Shown: positions 27,810-36,499 of the stretch, one piece after another
Numbering within the stretch: the first letter of the stretch is position 1
Layout of the letters: every line of letters starts with the position of its first letter
Assembly: GCF_002155425.1 (NCBI RefSeq)
Contig: NZ_MUYG01000011.1
Span: 744,001 to 808,000 of the forward strand
Direction: 5' to 3'
Length of the DNA: 64,000 bases
Source: Erythrobacter donghaensis
GTDB lineage: Bacteria > Pseudomonadota > Alphaproteobacteria > Sphingomonadales > Sphingomonadaceae
Translations under genes and position numbers: made by a program
Notes under the pieces: generated by a model
What the model was told of the DNA's origin: nothing
Database searches by the model: none
What the model saw: only the letters and a program-made list of their open reading frames with translations

Positions 27810-28259
27810 TTATGCGGGCAGGGCCGAGGGATCGGCCAGCAGGGTTGCGATCGCGGCGCGGACGGCGAGGAACAGCAGCGCAAAGGTGCTGAGGATGAAC
27901 AGGGCGAAGCGCACCGGCACCTTGTTGACGCTCGCCTGCCAGACCGAATGGACAATCCGCAAGCCGACATAGATCCACGCCGCCAGCGCGTCGGCCGCGC
28001 CCGGGCCCATGATCGCAAGGATCGTCACCACCGCATAGAACAGCGTCGGCTGCTCCATCAGGTGCGCGTAATTGTGCGCGGGCCAGTTGGCCTTCGGGTC
28101 GAGCTGGCCTTCCAGATCCTGCCCCCGCCCGCCGGGCCGCGCGCCGAGATCGATCCCGGCCTTCTTCAACGCGGGCAGGCGCACGCCCGCCATCCAGAAC
28201 AGCATGATCAGCGACCACACCACCAACACGGCGGCGGGCGCGAGTATTTGCGCTTGCAT
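27810..28259 (-). CDS. MAPEG family membrane protein
   Basis: Integral membrane protein of 149 aa, paralogous to its downstream neighbour. It shows the same spans and the matching NYAHLMEQPTLFYAVVTILA and YVGLRIVHSVWQA segments. The copy carries an additional about 10-residue insertion (GGRGQDLEGQLDP) in the first loop. Tandem duplication followed by divergence is the simple explanation. The operon faces away from trxB. Confidence 0.87.
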   Translation of the reverse strand: MQAQILAPAAVLVVWSLIMLFWMAGVRLPALKKAGIDLGARPGGRGQDLEGQLDPKANWPAHNYAHLMEQPTLFYAVVTILAIMGPGAADALAAWIYVGLRIVHSVWQASVNKVPVRFALFILSTFALLFLAVRAAIATLLADPSALPA

Positions 28260-28352
28260 GCAATGATCCCCTTCGAGAGCCTCTCTCGCGCGGCAGACTG
28301 CGGGCCCGCGAATGGATTGTCAAATGCAACCCAATGCCGGGGGGACGCCTGA

Positions 28353-29198
28353 CTAGTTGGCGCGCTCGCCGCCCGCCTTACGGGGCGCGAGCGGGGCGCC
28401 GAGATAGCCGAGCTGTGCGGCGCGGAACACGCTCTGCGCGCGGTTGACCGCCCCCAGCTTCGCGCAGGCGCGTGTCACGTGATAGCGCACCCCGGCATGG
28501 CTGCAGCCGAGGATGATGCTGATTTCGTAATCGGTCTTGCCGTGCGCGACCCAGCTCAGGCACTCGATCTCGCGGGTGGTGAGCAGGCCTTCTGTGGGAA
28601 GATAGCGCTCGTCGCGGCTGACGCTGACGTAGCCGGTGATGAAGCGCCACACCGCAGCCGTCAGCGGTGCGGCGCAGACGTCAAACAGGGCGGTGAGGTC
28701 TCCCGTGTCAGCATCGCGCGGGGTCAGGATCGCCGCGCCGATCTGACCGAGCGGCATGTGGATAGGGATGACGATGGCGCTGGCCGCCGGGGCCGGGCAG
28801 GTGTCGAGTTCGGTGAGGTCGATATGGTCGAGCAGGCGGTTGGCGCTGCGGCTGCGGCTGCGGATGCCGTCGCGGCTGATCAGCAGCGGCTCACTCGCCA
28901 CGCGGGCGGCGCGCAGGTACGGCGAGCGCATCGCCCGGTCGACCACCTGCCACGGGGCCAGCGCCTCGGCCGACCAGCCGAACACGGAACCATGCAGCGG
29001 GGCGCCCGCGCCATCGACCGGCGCGTCAAGCGTCGCGAGGTCAGGCCATACCATCGCCTTGAGCCCGAATTCGGCGACTTTGCTGGCGAGATATTCGGCA
29101 GCGGAACGGATGTCGTCGAGCGTGGTGATCGCCGCGCCGCGCATGGTCTTGGCGGTGACGCGTTCATGGGGGCGAAGTTCGAGCACGTTGGTGGCCAC
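28353..29198 (-). CDS. LuxR family transcriptional regulator (solo)
   Basis: Regulator of 281 aa with a C-terminal LuxR/FixJ helix-turn-helix (LTTREIECLSWVAHGKTDYEISIILGCSHAGVRYHV). The N-terminal about 200 residues look like an autoinducer-binding-type domain but no luxI gene is near, so it is a solo. GTG 29198 is preferred: AGGGAG lies 7-8 bp before it, whereas the longer frame from 29276 would run into the TTTGCAAA repeats. It is divergent from the ScfR-like regulator and may be controlled from the shared 118-bp gap. Confidence 0.82.
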   Translation of the reverse strand: MATNVLELRPHERVTAKTMRGAAITTLDDIRSAAEYLASKVAEFGLKAMVWPDLATLDAPVDGAGAPLHGSVFGWSAEALAPWQVVDRAMRSPYLRAARVASEPLLISRDGIRSRSRSANRLLDHIDLTELDTCPAPAASAIVIPIHMPLGQIGAAILTPRDADTGDLTALFDVCAAPLTAAVWRFITGYVSVSRDERYLPTEGLLTTREIECLSWVAHGKTDYEISIILGCSHAGVRYHVTRACAKLGAVNRAQSVFRAAQLGYLGAPLAPRKAGGERAN

Positions 29199-29269
29199 AA
29201 GCAGTCTCCCTGTGCGGTGAAGCGACAGGGCGGAGACTGCGCAAGCGACCGGCACGAGTCCAATGTTAA

Positions 29270-29300
29270 TTTGCAAAGTTGCAAAGTGCCGATTTGCAAA
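29270..29300. promoter_or_regulatory. Three TTTGCAAA-type sites, candidate ScfR/RamB-like operator
   Basis: TTGCAAA occurs three times at 29271-29277, 29279-29285 and 29294-29300, the first two overlapping as TTTGCAAAGTTGCAAAG. On the minus strand this reads AACTTTGCAAA, which matches the published RamB consensus as I remember it. The cluster lies 16-46 bp before the ScfR-like start and is likely its autoregulatory site; it could also affect the divergent luxR gene. Confidence 0.6.
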
Positions 29301-29315
29301 CTAGCCCTGATCTCC

Positions 29316-30752
29316 ATGACCACGCCCACCATCACCAAACCGCGCATCTTCGCCGGAGCCCAGCTGCGCGCCCTGCGCGAGAGGCGCGGGCTGATGCAGG
29401 CCGAGCTGGCGCAGCAGCTCGCGATCAGCCCGTCCTATCTCAGCCAGCTCGAGCATGACGACCGCCCGCTGACCCCGCGCCTGATCGAGCAGGTGGCGCG
29501 CCTGTTTCCGCTCGAATGGCAGGATTTCCCGGGTGAGGATGCCGAACAGCTATCGCTCGCGCTGCGTGAGGCGGTGTCCGATCCGATCTTCGATGCCCCG
29601 CTGCCCCCCGATGCCGTCGCCCGGCTTGCGCAGCAGCAGCCCGCATTCGCGCGGCGCTTCGTCGATCTTTACGGAGCGCTCCGCCGCGCCAACCAGCGGC
29701 TCGAGATGGTCGACGAGGCGATCTCGGTCGAAACCGACGAGGGCGCGCGCCTGCCGTGGGAGGAGGTGCGCGACTGGTTTCACCTTTCGAACAACTATGT
29801 CGATCCGATCGACCGCGCGGCGGAGCGGCTGGCCGATGCCATGGCGGGGCCCGACGGCGTGCCGACCACCGAGGCGCTGCACCGCCACCTTACCGTCGTC
29901 CACGGCATCGCGGTCGAACTGCGCCCGGCGGCCTCTCTGCGCAGCTTCGATGTGAGCGAGCAGGTGCTGCGGATCGATTCGAGCCAGCCCGCGCCCAGCG
30001 TGCGGTTCCAGCTGGCCTATCACGTCGCCGCCACCGCGCTCGGCGCCGTGATCCGCGAGATTGTGCAAGGCGCGGGCCTGCGCAGCGATGTCGCGCGCGA
30101 GTTGCTGACAGTGGGCCTCGGCAACTACGCCGCTGGCGCCGTGCTGATGCCCTATGGCCACTTCCGACGTGCTGCGCGCGAGTTTCGCCACGATGTCGAC
30201 CGGCTGGCGCTGACCTTCCAGACCAGTTTCGAGCAGACCTGCCACCGCCTCTCGACGATGCAGCGTGAGGGCGAGCGGGGCCTGCCGATCTTCTTCTGCC
30301 GGGTCGACATGGCGGGCAACATCACCAAGCGCCACAGCGCCACGCGCTTCCAGTTCGCGCGCTTCGGCGGGGCCTGCCCCTTGTGGATCGTGCACGAGGC
30401 CGCCGCGATCCCCGATCGCATTCAGGTGCAGCTGGCGGAGACACCCGACGGATCGCGCTATGTCTCGATCGCCAAGGGGTTGGTGAAGGCCTCGGGCCGG
30501 TTCGACCGCACCCCGCGCCGCTATGCGGTGGCGCTGGGATGCGAGGTGCGGCACGCGGGCGATTTTGTCTATGCCGACGGGCTTGATCTTACTGCCGGGC
30601 GGGCGGTGACGCCAATCGGGGTGTCGTGCCGCATCTGCCCGCGCTCGGACTGCGAACAGCGCGCCTATCCGCCCAACGACCAGCAGATCGCCGTGCACCA
30701 TTGGCGCCGCGGGGTGGTGCCCTATGAACTGGCGGAGAAGCCGACGCGCTGA
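29316..30752 (+). CDS. XRE/IrrE-type regulator, short-chain fatty acyl regulator family (ScfR/RamB-like)
   Basis: Regulator of 478 aa. An N-terminal XRE helix-turn-helix (GAQLRALRERRGLMQAELAQQLAISPSYLSQLE, about residues 12-45) is followed by a central IrrE-like region and a C-terminal DUF2083 domain with a conserved cysteine cluster (GVSCRICPRSDCEQRA). This architecture is that of RamB/ScfR proteins, which sense acyl-CoA status and control acetate, propionate or methylcitrate genes. ATG 29316 follows the TTTGCAAA sites; the upstream frame is antisense of luxR. No target metabolic gene is adjacent. Confidence 0.85.
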   Translation: MTTPTITKPRIFAGAQLRALRERRGLMQAELAQQLAISPSYLSQLEHDDRPLTPRLIEQVARLFPLEWQDFPGEDAEQLSLALREAVSDPIFDAPLPPDAVARLAQQQPAFARRFVDLYGALRRANQRLEMVDEAISVETDEGARLPWEEVRDWFHLSNNYVDPIDRAAERLADAMAGPDGVPTTEALHRHLTVVHGIAVELRPAASLRSFDVSEQVLRIDSSQPAPSVRFQLAYHVAATALGAVIREIVQGAGLRSDVARELLTVGLGNYAAGAVLMPYGHFRRAAREFRHDVDRLALTFQTSFEQTCHRLSTMQREGERGLPIFFCRVDMAGNITKRHSATRFQFARFGGACPLWIVHEAAAIPDRIQVQLAETPDGSRYVSIAKGLVKASGRFDRTPRRYAVALGCEVRHAGDFVYADGLDLTAGRAVTPIGVSCRICPRSDCEQRAYPPNDQQIAVHHWRRGVVPYELAEKPTR

Positions 30753-30800
30753 GGCAGGCGAGGATGTCCCCGCCCGCCCCAATTCCGTCTCAGTGCCGGA

Positions 30801-31397
30801 TCAGGCAGCCAGCTTTTCGGCAGCGTCCTGTGCAGCGGCGATCTTGGCTTCGCCATCGATGCCCATGATCCCGTCGGCGGCGACGGTCTCGACATCGGTG
30901 ATGCCGAGGAAGCCGAGGAAGAAGGTCAGCCAGCGGCTCATGAAGTCAGCATCGCTGCCCACCGGCGTGCCGCCGCTGGCGATGGCGAGATAGGCCTTCT
31001 TGCCGGTCAGCAGACCTTCGGGGCCGGTCGCGGTGTAGCGGAAGGTGGTGCCTGCGCGGGCGACCAGATCGGCCCAGGCCTTGAGCGTCGAGGGCGGACC
31101 GAAATTGTAGATCGGCGTCGCGATCACGATGGTATCGGCGGCCTGCAGCTCGGCGATCAGCGTATCGGCGATGGCCGCGAGCTCTGCCTGCTCGGGCGAG
31201 CGCTCGGCGGCAGGGGTGAGGTTCGCGCCGAAGCGTTCGGCGGTCATGTAGGGAAGGTCGTTCTCCGCCAGATCGCGGGTGGTGACGCTGGCACCGCTCT
31301 TGGCGGCCAGCCCGTCGACCAGGCGCTGGCCGAGCCCGCGCGAGACGCTTTCAGTCTCGGAGCGGATGCTGGCGGTGAGATAGAGAATATTGCTCAT
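30801..31397 (-). CDS. azoR: FMN-dependent NADH:quinone/azo oxidoreductase
   Basis: Flavodoxin-fold enzyme of 198 aa. The N-terminus SNILYLTASIRSETESVSRGL, the PIYNFGPPSTLKAWADLVARAGTTFRY segment and KKAYLAIASGG are typical of AzoR, which reduces quinones and azo dyes with NADH. It follows the pirin gene by 87 bp on the same strand and diverges from a LysR gene, the usual quinone-response arrangement. Confidence 0.92.
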   Translation of the reverse strand: MSNILYLTASIRSETESVSRGLGQRLVDGLAAKSGASVTTRDLAENDLPYMTAERFGANLTPAAERSPEQAELAAIADTLIAELQAADTIVIATPIYNFGPPSTLKAWADLVARAGTTFRYTATGPEGLLTGKKAYLAIASGGTPVGSDADFMSRWLTFFLGFLGITDVETVAADGIMGIDGEAKIAAAQDAAEKLAA

Positions 31398-31484
31398 GGT
31401 AAGATGTCCTTCGATTGTGGGAGGGGGGTGGAGCCGGCCGGCGGGAGAGGGGATCGGGGAATCGGCCGGCTCCGGAGGGAAGGC

Positions 31485-32204
31485 TTACGCCGCGTCGACC
31501 AGCACCACTTCGCTGTCTTCGAGCGCGGTGATGGTCACTTCGGCAAGCTGCGTGATCGCGACACCGTCGCGGGCGCCCGCTTCTACACTTTCCACGCCTT
31601 CGACATTGTCGATCCGGATCTTGCCCGTGGCGGGCACCAGATAGAGGTGGCGGTCGGCGCTGCGGGGCGTGTAGGTCACGCTTTCGCCCGCCCGGATAGT
31701 TGCACCCAGCACCCGCGCATCGGCACGGATCTTGAGGGCGTCGTTGTCGTTCGCCACGCCGCTCGCCAACGGCACGAAGGCGCCGTTGCGGTCGTCCTTG
31801 GGGAACTGGCGTGCGCCCCAGCTCGGCTCGCCGCCGCGCTGATCGGGGATGATCCAGATCTGGAACAGCGTCGTATCGGTGCCTTCGAGGTTGTATTCCG
31901 AATGGCGCACACCCGTCCCGGCGCTCATCACCTGCACGTCGCCCGCTTCGGTGCGGCCTTCGTTGCCCATGGAGTCGCGGTGCGTGATCGCGCCGCTGCG
32001 GACGTAGGTGATGATTTCCATGTCGCTGTGCGGATGGGCGGGGAAGCCCGTTCCGGCAGCGATCTTGTCGTCGTTCCAGACCCGCAGCGCGCCCCAGTGG
32101 ACGCGGGCGGGATCGTGGTAATTGGCGAAGGAAAAGTGATGGCGCGCATCGAGCCAGCCGTGGTTCGCGGCACCGAGGGTGTTGAAGGGGCGAAGTTCGA
32201 TCAT
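31485..32204 (-). CDS. Pirin family protein (possible quercetin 2,3-dioxygenase)
   Basis: Bicupin protein of 239 aa. Pirin metal-site residues are in PAHPHSDMEIITYV and GTGVRHSEYN, with the GWLDARHHFSFANYHDP start characteristic of YhhW/YhaK-type pirins. Such proteins bind a metal and some oxidise quercetin; the natural role is debated. It is the first gene of the pirin-azoR unit, divergent from lysR. Confidence 0.92.
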   Translation of the reverse strand: MIELRPFNTLGAANHGWLDARHHFSFANYHDPARVHWGALRVWNDDKIAAGTGFPAHPHSDMEIITYVRSGAITHRDSMGNEGRTEAGDVQVMSAGTGVRHSEYNLEGTDTTLFQIWIIPDQRGGEPSWGARQFPKDDRNGAFVPLASGVANDNDALKIRADARVLGATIRAGESVTYTPRSADRHLYLVPATGKIRIDNVEGVESVEAGARDGVAITQLAEVTITALEDSEVVLVDAA

Positions 32205-32279
32205 GGCGTGTCTCCTGTTGGATGAACGTCAGATAGGCCGCAGGGTTCATCCGGATAAGTGCGATAAAACTTGCCAAGA

Positions 32280-32298
32280 TGTTCGGATTATCTGAACA
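32280..32298. promoter_or_regulatory. LysR-type palindrome in divergent promoter
   Basis: TGTTCGGATTATCTGAACA is a 19-bp palindrome with 8 of 9 pairs complementary around a central T. It fits the LysR T-N11-A pattern. It lies 9-27 bp before the lysR start and 75 bp before pirin. A weaker related dyad, TTCATCCGGATAAG, is at 32247-32260. Together they may be the recognition and activation sites. Confidence 0.55.
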
Positions 32299-32306
32299 AG
32301 AGCGGC

Positions 32307-33206
32307 ATGAAGCTCGGCGAACCCAGTCTCGATCAACTCCGCCTGTTCATTGCAGTGGCCGAACACGGCAGTTTCGGTGGCGCAGCGCGGGCGATGGGGC
32401 GGGCGGTCTCGGCCGTGTCCTACGGCATAGCGCAGCTTGAGGCGCAACTGGCGCTGACCCTGTTCGAGCGCGAAGGCTCGCGCCGCCCGGTGCTCACGGT
32501 GGCAGGCGCGGGCCTGCTGGCCGAGGCGCGCAGCATTGCCGACGCGGCCGACGCGCTGCTCGCCAAGGCGCGCTCGCTCCACGCCGGGCAGGAGCCGTCG
32601 CTGACGCTGGTGGTCGACGTTATGGTGCCGGGCGATGTCACCGCCCATGTGCTGGGCGAATTCCGGCGAATGTTCCCGAGTTGCGCGCTCACTTTGCGGA
32701 TCGAGGGGCTGGGCGCGGTCGCCGCCTGCGTGATCGAGGGCGGCGCCGACCTCGCCATTGGCGGCCCGGTGATCGGCGACAACCCCGCGCTCGAACGGCA
32801 GGCGGTGGGCGAGATCGACCTTATCCCGGTCGCCGCGCCGTCACATCCGCTGGCGCGTCCCGGTATCGCGCCGGGCGAAAGCCGCCGCCACCTGCAATTG
32901 GTGCTGACCGACCGCTCCCCGCTGACCGAGGGGCGCGAGTTTTCGGTGCTTTCCCCGTTGACCTGGCGGCTGGGTGACTTGGGTGCGAAGCATTCTCTGC
33001 TGAAGGAAGGGCTGGGCTGGGGCAACATGCCGCGCGCAATGGTCTCAGGCGATCTGGCGAGCGGCGCGCTGGTCGAACTCGATCTGCCCGAAAAGCCCGG
33101 TGCGCATTACCGCCTTTCAGCCCTGTGGCGCCGCGACACGCGGCTCGGCCCCGCAGCCAGCTGGCTGGTCGATGCCTTTCGGGAGGGGTTGGGGGATCAG
33201 GTCTGA
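32307..33206 (+). CDS. LysR family transcriptional regulator
   Basis: Regulator of 299 aa with an N-terminal winged helix (LDQLRLFIAVAEHGSFGGAARAMGRAVSAVSYGIAQLEAQL) and a substrate-binding domain. ATG 32307 is chosen because the conserved LysR start (PSLDQLRLF) follows at once and the upstream in-frame ATG lies before the palindrome. Divergent transcription from pirin-azoR suggests it activates them in response to quinones or electrophiles. It overlaps the convergent GST gene by 10 bp at its 3' end. Confidence 0.9.
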   Translation: MKLGEPSLDQLRLFIAVAEHGSFGGAARAMGRAVSAVSYGIAQLEAQLALTLFEREGSRRPVLTVAGAGLLAEARSIADAADALLAKARSLHAGQEPSLTLVVDVMVPGDVTAHVLGEFRRMFPSCALTLRIEGLGAVAACVIEGGADLAIGGPVIGDNPALERQAVGEIDLIPVAAPSHPLARPGIAPGESRRHLQLVLTDRSPLTEGREFSVLSPLTWRLGDLGAKHSLLKEGLGWGNMPRAMVSGDLASGALVELDLPEKPGAHYRLSALWRRDTRLGPAASWLVDAFREGLGDQV

Positions 33207-33832
33207 GGGCCAAACAGCACCGGCGCGTCGCCCTCCCGCCACGGCGCGAATTTGGGCATGATGGCTGCGAACAGGTCGGAGGCGAGCAGGTCCGCCAGCC
33301 ATGCCTGCAATCCGGGCAAGGGCTGGGCGGCGAACCATTCCGGGTCGATCGCTGCGAATTGGCGGATGAAGGGCAGCAGCGCGATGTCGGTCAGGCTGCG
33401 GGTCTCGCCGCACAGGTAGGGCGCCTGCGCCAGCCGAGTCTCGAGCGGTTCGAGCAGCGCGAGGGCGGCGGCGCGGTGGTCGGTCTCGCCGTTCTCCTCA
33501 TAGCGGCCCGGATATTTCGCACGGTCGAGATGGTGCTTGAACGGCCCGTCATTGGCCGCGATCAGCGCCGGATCATCGCCCGCCAGCCAATTCTCCGGGT
33601 CATGCTGCGCGAGCGCCCAGCGCATGATGTCGAGGCTTTCGTCGATCACGCGTCCCTCCGCTAGCACCAGCACCGGCACCGTGCCCTTGGCGCTGGCAGC
33701 AAGCAGCGCGGGCGGCTTGGCGGCCAGCTTCACCTCGCGCAGCTCTACCGTCACCCCCGCCACCCACAGCGCCATGCGCGCGCGCATCGCATAGGGACAG
33801 CGGCGGAAGGAATAGAGGACGGGCAGCGTCAT
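33197..33832 (-). CDS. Glutathione S-transferase family protein
   Basis: Protein of 211 aa with a thioredoxin-like N-terminal domain carrying CPYA ([17 protein letters not shown]) and a helical C-terminal domain. The CPYA cysteine suggests a thiol-transferase of the glutaredoxin-2/omega kind rather than a classical tyrosine-type GST. It starts within the stop of the TrhO gene (ATGA overlap) and is last in a four-gene operon. Confidence 0.87.
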   Translation of the reverse strand: MTLPVLYSFRRCPYAMRARMALWVAGVTVELREVKLAAKPPALLAASAKGTVPVLVLAEGRVIDESLDIMRWALAQHDPENWLAGDDPALIAANDGPFKHHLDRAKYPGRYEENGETDHRAAALALLEPLETRLAQAPYLCGETRSLTDIALLPFIRQFAAIDPEWFAAQPLPGLQAWLADLLASDLFAAIMPKFAPWREGDAPVLFGPQT

Positions 33833-34782
33833 TCTTTCGGCACGCGCACCGCGCCGACGTGCAATTCGCCGCGCGCCTTGGCCAGCGCCTCCTGCCGCTG
33901 GCGTTCGGCGTAGCCCGCACGCTGCTCGGGCGTGCGCTCGGAAATGCAGGCGGGGCAGCTGACCCCGTCCGCGTAGTCAGCGTGGGCAAGCGCGGCCGCA
34001 TCCAGCGGGCGGCGGCAGGCGCGGCACAGCTGGAAGGTGCCCTGTTCGAGGCCGTGGCGCACCGTCACCCGTTCATCGAACACGAAGCATTCGCCGTGCC
34101 AGAGGCTTTCCTTTTCAGGCACCTGTTCGAGATACCTCAGAATCCCGCCCTTGAGGTGATAGACCTCCTCGATCCCCTCGGCGCGCAGGAAGCTGGTCGA
34201 TTTCTCGCAGCGGATGCCTCCGGTGCAGAACATCGCGACCTTCTTTTTGCCCGCGAGCAATGCGTCGCGATGGGCGCGGAACCAAGCCGGAAAATCGCGG
34301 AAGGATGGCGTCGCCGGATCGACCGCACCGGCAAAAGTGCCCACCGCGACCTCGTAATCATTGCGTGTGTCGATCACCAGCGTGTCCGGGTCTGTGATCA
34401 GCGCGTTCCAGTCTTGCGGATCGACATAGTGGCCGACGGCGAGCGTCGGATCGATCTCGGGCTCGCCCATGGAGACGATTTCGCGCTTCACCCGCACCTT
34501 CATCCGATGGAACGGCATCGCGGGCGCGGAGGAGAACTTCACATCGCAGTCCGCGCACCCCGGCAGCGCGCGGATGTGGGCGAGTACTGCGTCGAGGTTC
34601 TCCGGCGCACCCGCGATCGTCCCGTTGATCCCTTCGCGGGCGAGCAGCAACGTGCCCTTGATCCCATGCGCCTCGCAGGCCGCGAGCAGCGGCGCGCGCA
34701 GGGCTTCGGGGTCGGGGAAAGGCGTGAACTGGTAGAGCGCGGCGACAGTGATGCCGGACGCGGCATGAAGGTTGGCGGTCAC
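33829..34782 (-). CDS. trhO: tRNA uridine(34) hydroxylase TrhO (rhodanese-domain protein)
   Basis: Enzyme of 317 aa that forms 5-hydroxyuridine at position 34 of tRNA. An N-terminal acylphosphatase-like domain is followed by a rhodanese domain with the active loop [10 protein letters not shown] and then a zinc-type cysteine tail ([11 protein letters not shown] and CPACISERT). Start is GTG 34782, overlapping the preceding stop as GTGA; GGGAGG lies 7 bp before it. Length matches YceA/TrhO. Confidence 0.9.
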   Translation of the reverse strand: MTANLHAASGITVAALYQFTPFPDPEALRAPLLAACEAHGIKGTLLLAREGINGTIAGAPENLDAVLAHIRALPGCADCDVKFSSAPAMPFHRMKVRVKREIVSMGEPEIDPTLAVGHYVDPQDWNALITDPDTLVIDTRNDYEVAVGTFAGAVDPATPSFRDFPAWFRAHRDALLAGKKKVAMFCTGGIRCEKSTSFLRAEGIEEVYHLKGGILRYLEQVPEKESLWHGECFVFDERVTVRHGLEQGTFQLCRACRRPLDAAALAHADYADGVSCPACISERTPEQRAGYAERQRQEALAKARGELHVGAVRVPKE

Positions 34783-35135
34783 CGATCACCCTCCCGCCCA
34801 TCCGGGCACACGATCGGGGCCAGCATAAAGCTGGTCCCACGTTGTTCCAACGTGACGCGGCTTCCGACCTCGCAACCTCTATCGTCCCTGTCGCGAACCG
34901 GAAGATACCGCATCGAACCGTCCGGGAGCCTGACCAGAAACGAGCGCCCTTCAGCGAGGTGGCGACCCGAGCCGATTGCGGTCTTTAAGAGTCTGCCGTG
35001 CACGATTTCGGGCGTCTCCTTGCGCACTTCCGCAGCGCGGTAATCGGACAGCAGCCTTAGCCCCGCCATTCCCACAGCGAGAACAGCGGCCACCGCTATG
35101 GCCTCGCCCCACCACGGTGTGGTCTTGCGCAACAC
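34779..35135 (-). CDS. Small membrane-anchored protein of unknown function
   Basis: Protein of about 118 aa that I do not recognise. One hydrophobic segment ([18 protein letters not shown]) lies near the N-terminus, and the rest is a soluble, probably beta-rich domain ([38 protein letters not shown]) with two cysteines. GTG 35135 is 5 bp after the ilvE stop; no clear ribosome binding site is visible, so start choice is uncertain and reinitiation after ilvE is possible. Its stop overlaps the trhO start. Confidence 0.65.
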   Translation of the reverse strand: MLRKTTPWWGEAIAVAAVLAVGMAGLRLLSDYRAAEVRKETPEIVHGRLLKTAIGSGRHLAEGRSFLVRLPDGSMRYLPVRDRDDRGCEVGSRVTLEQRGTSFMLAPIVCPDGREGDR

Positions 35136-35140
35136 GGGGA

Positions 35141-36217
35141 TTAAACGCGCATCACCCAGCCATGCGTGTCGGCCACCCGGCCGGTCTGGATGCCGACGAG
35201 CTGCTCGCGCAGGCGCGCGGTGGTCTGGCCGATCCCGCCTGCGCCGATGGTGAATTCGCCGTCCGGCCCGGCGACCTTGCCGACTGCTGTGACGACCGCC
35301 GCCGTGCCGCAGGCCATGACCTCGACGAGGTGTCCGCTCGCCGCATCGGCGCGCCACTGGTCGATCGAATAGGGCGCTTCGGAGACGGTCAGGCTCTGTT
35401 CGGCCAGCAGCATCATCAGACTGTCGCGGGTGATGCCGGGCAGGATCGTGCCGGTCAGCGGCGGGGTGATGACGGTACCGTCGGCAAAGACGAAGAACAG
35501 GTTCATGCCCCCCAGCTCCTCGACCCATTTGCGCTCCACCGCATCGAGGAACAGCACCTGGTCGTGGCCCTTGGCAAAGGCCTGTCCGGTGGGGACGAGG
35601 CTGGCGGCGTAATTGCCGCCGCACTTGGCCGCCCCGGTGCCGCCGGGCGCGGCGCGGGTGTAGTCGGAGATCCATATGCTCACCGCCTTGGCACCTGACT
35701 TGAAGTAGTTGCCGGCAGGCGAGGCGATGACGATGAACTTGTACTTCTTCGCCGGACGCACCCCGAGGAAGGCCTCGGTCGCGATCATGAAGGGGCGCAG
35801 GTAGAGCGAGCCGCCCTCGACCGCCGGATACCAGTTGCCGTCGGCATCAAGCAGCGCGCGGATTGCACCGATGAACAGCTCGGGCGGCAGGTGCGGCATG
35901 GCAAGCCGGTCCGCCGAGGCGTTGAAGCGCGCGGCGTTTGCCTCGGGCCGGAACAGGCCGAGGCTGCCGTCCGGATGGCGGTAAGCCTTCAGCCCTTCGA
36001 AGATCTCCTGCGCATAGTGCAGCACGCTCGCCGCCGGATCGAGCGGGATCGCCTCGCGCGGGCCGATGGTGGGGGTCTGCCAGCCGCCGAGCGCCTCGTC
36101 GTAGTCGATCGTCACCATGTGATCGGTGAACACCGTGCCGAAGCCCGGATCGGCGATCAGCGCATCGCGGGTATCGTCAGGCGTGGGCGAGGGGTGCGGG
36201 AGGCGGTTGAGTTGCAT
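35141..36217 (-). CDS. ilvE: Branched-chain amino acid aminotransferase
   Basis: PLP-dependent enzyme of 358 aa performing the last step of leucine, isoleucine and valine synthesis. Type II branched-chain aminotransferase motifs are LHYAQEIFEGLKAYRHPDG, YLRPFMIATEAFLGVRP and GAAKCGGNYAASL. First gene of an operon with the 118-aa gene, trhO and GST. The 280 bp upstream hold a terminator and hairpin element rather than an obvious promoter. Confidence 0.94.
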   Translation of the reverse strand: MQLNRLPHPSPTPDDTRDALIADPGFGTVFTDHMVTIDYDEALGGWQTPTIGPREAIPLDPAASVLHYAQEIFEGLKAYRHPDGSLGLFRPEANAARFNASADRLAMPHLPPELFIGAIRALLDADGNWYPAVEGGSLYLRPFMIATEAFLGVRPAKKYKFIVIASPAGNYFKSGAKAVSIWISDYTRAAPGGTGAAKCGGNYAASLVPTGQAFAKGHDQVLFLDAVERKWVEELGGMNLFFVFADGTVITPPLTGTILPGITRDSLMMLLAEQSLTVSEAPYSIDQWRADAASGHLVEVMACGTAAVVTAVGKVAGPDGEFTIGAGGIGQTTARLREQLVGIQTGRVADTHGWVMRV

Positions 36218-36266
36218 GGAATGCGCCTAATCCTGCGCGCGGGCGAGGGCAAGATGCGTGTTGGAG

Positions 36267-36405
36267 CGACCCTTGAAAGGTCGAAGTGGCGCGATAGCTC
36301 GGGCCGCAGGCCCGCAAGGGCGACCGCCCGCCCGCAGGCGATCAGGCCCGCAGGGCCTGAAGCTCGCCGAGGACGAAGGCGCGGATGCGCCTTCGCAAAC
36401 CAAAA
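36267..36405. repeat. Four-stem hairpin element, copy 1
   Basis: Successive perfect or near-perfect stems at 36300-36314 (A), 36318-36329 (B), 36344-36358 (C) and 36376-36393 (D), plus a leading CGACC/GGTCG dyad at 36267-36285. Stem A is followed by CAAG, C by a linker containing CGAGGA, and D by an A-rich tail. The same order and linkers occur at 39551-39670 and 56731-56913 with different stem sequences. No protein is supported here. It lies in the presumed 5' leader of ilvE. Confidence 0.7.
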
Positions 36406-36446
36406 AATGAAAAGGGCGTTTCCTGCCCGTCGGAGGAAACGCCCTT
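36402..36446 (-). terminator. Intrinsic terminator after the 18-codon ORF
   Basis: On the minus strand a perfect 13-bp stem (AAGGGCGTTTCCT with AGGAAACGCCCTT, 9-nt loop) is followed by TTTTCATTTTTT. It ends a minus-strand transcript that contains the small ORF at 36500-36556, upstream of ilvE. Confidence 0.8.
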
Positions 36447-36499
36447 GACATGGTCAGCGGCCGGAAGTGCCGCTCACGTAGCCTTACTCAGGCGGATAA

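Noticed and set aside
28479-29315. N-terminal extension of the ScfR-like protein
   Set aside because: The extra 279 codons are antisense to luxR and cross the operator sites; the XRE domain starts right after ATG 29316.
36227-36451. Minus-strand ORF of 74 codons before ilvE
   Set aside because: It is the translation of hairpin element copy 1 and the terminator; proline/arginine-rich low-complexity product with no ribosome binding site.
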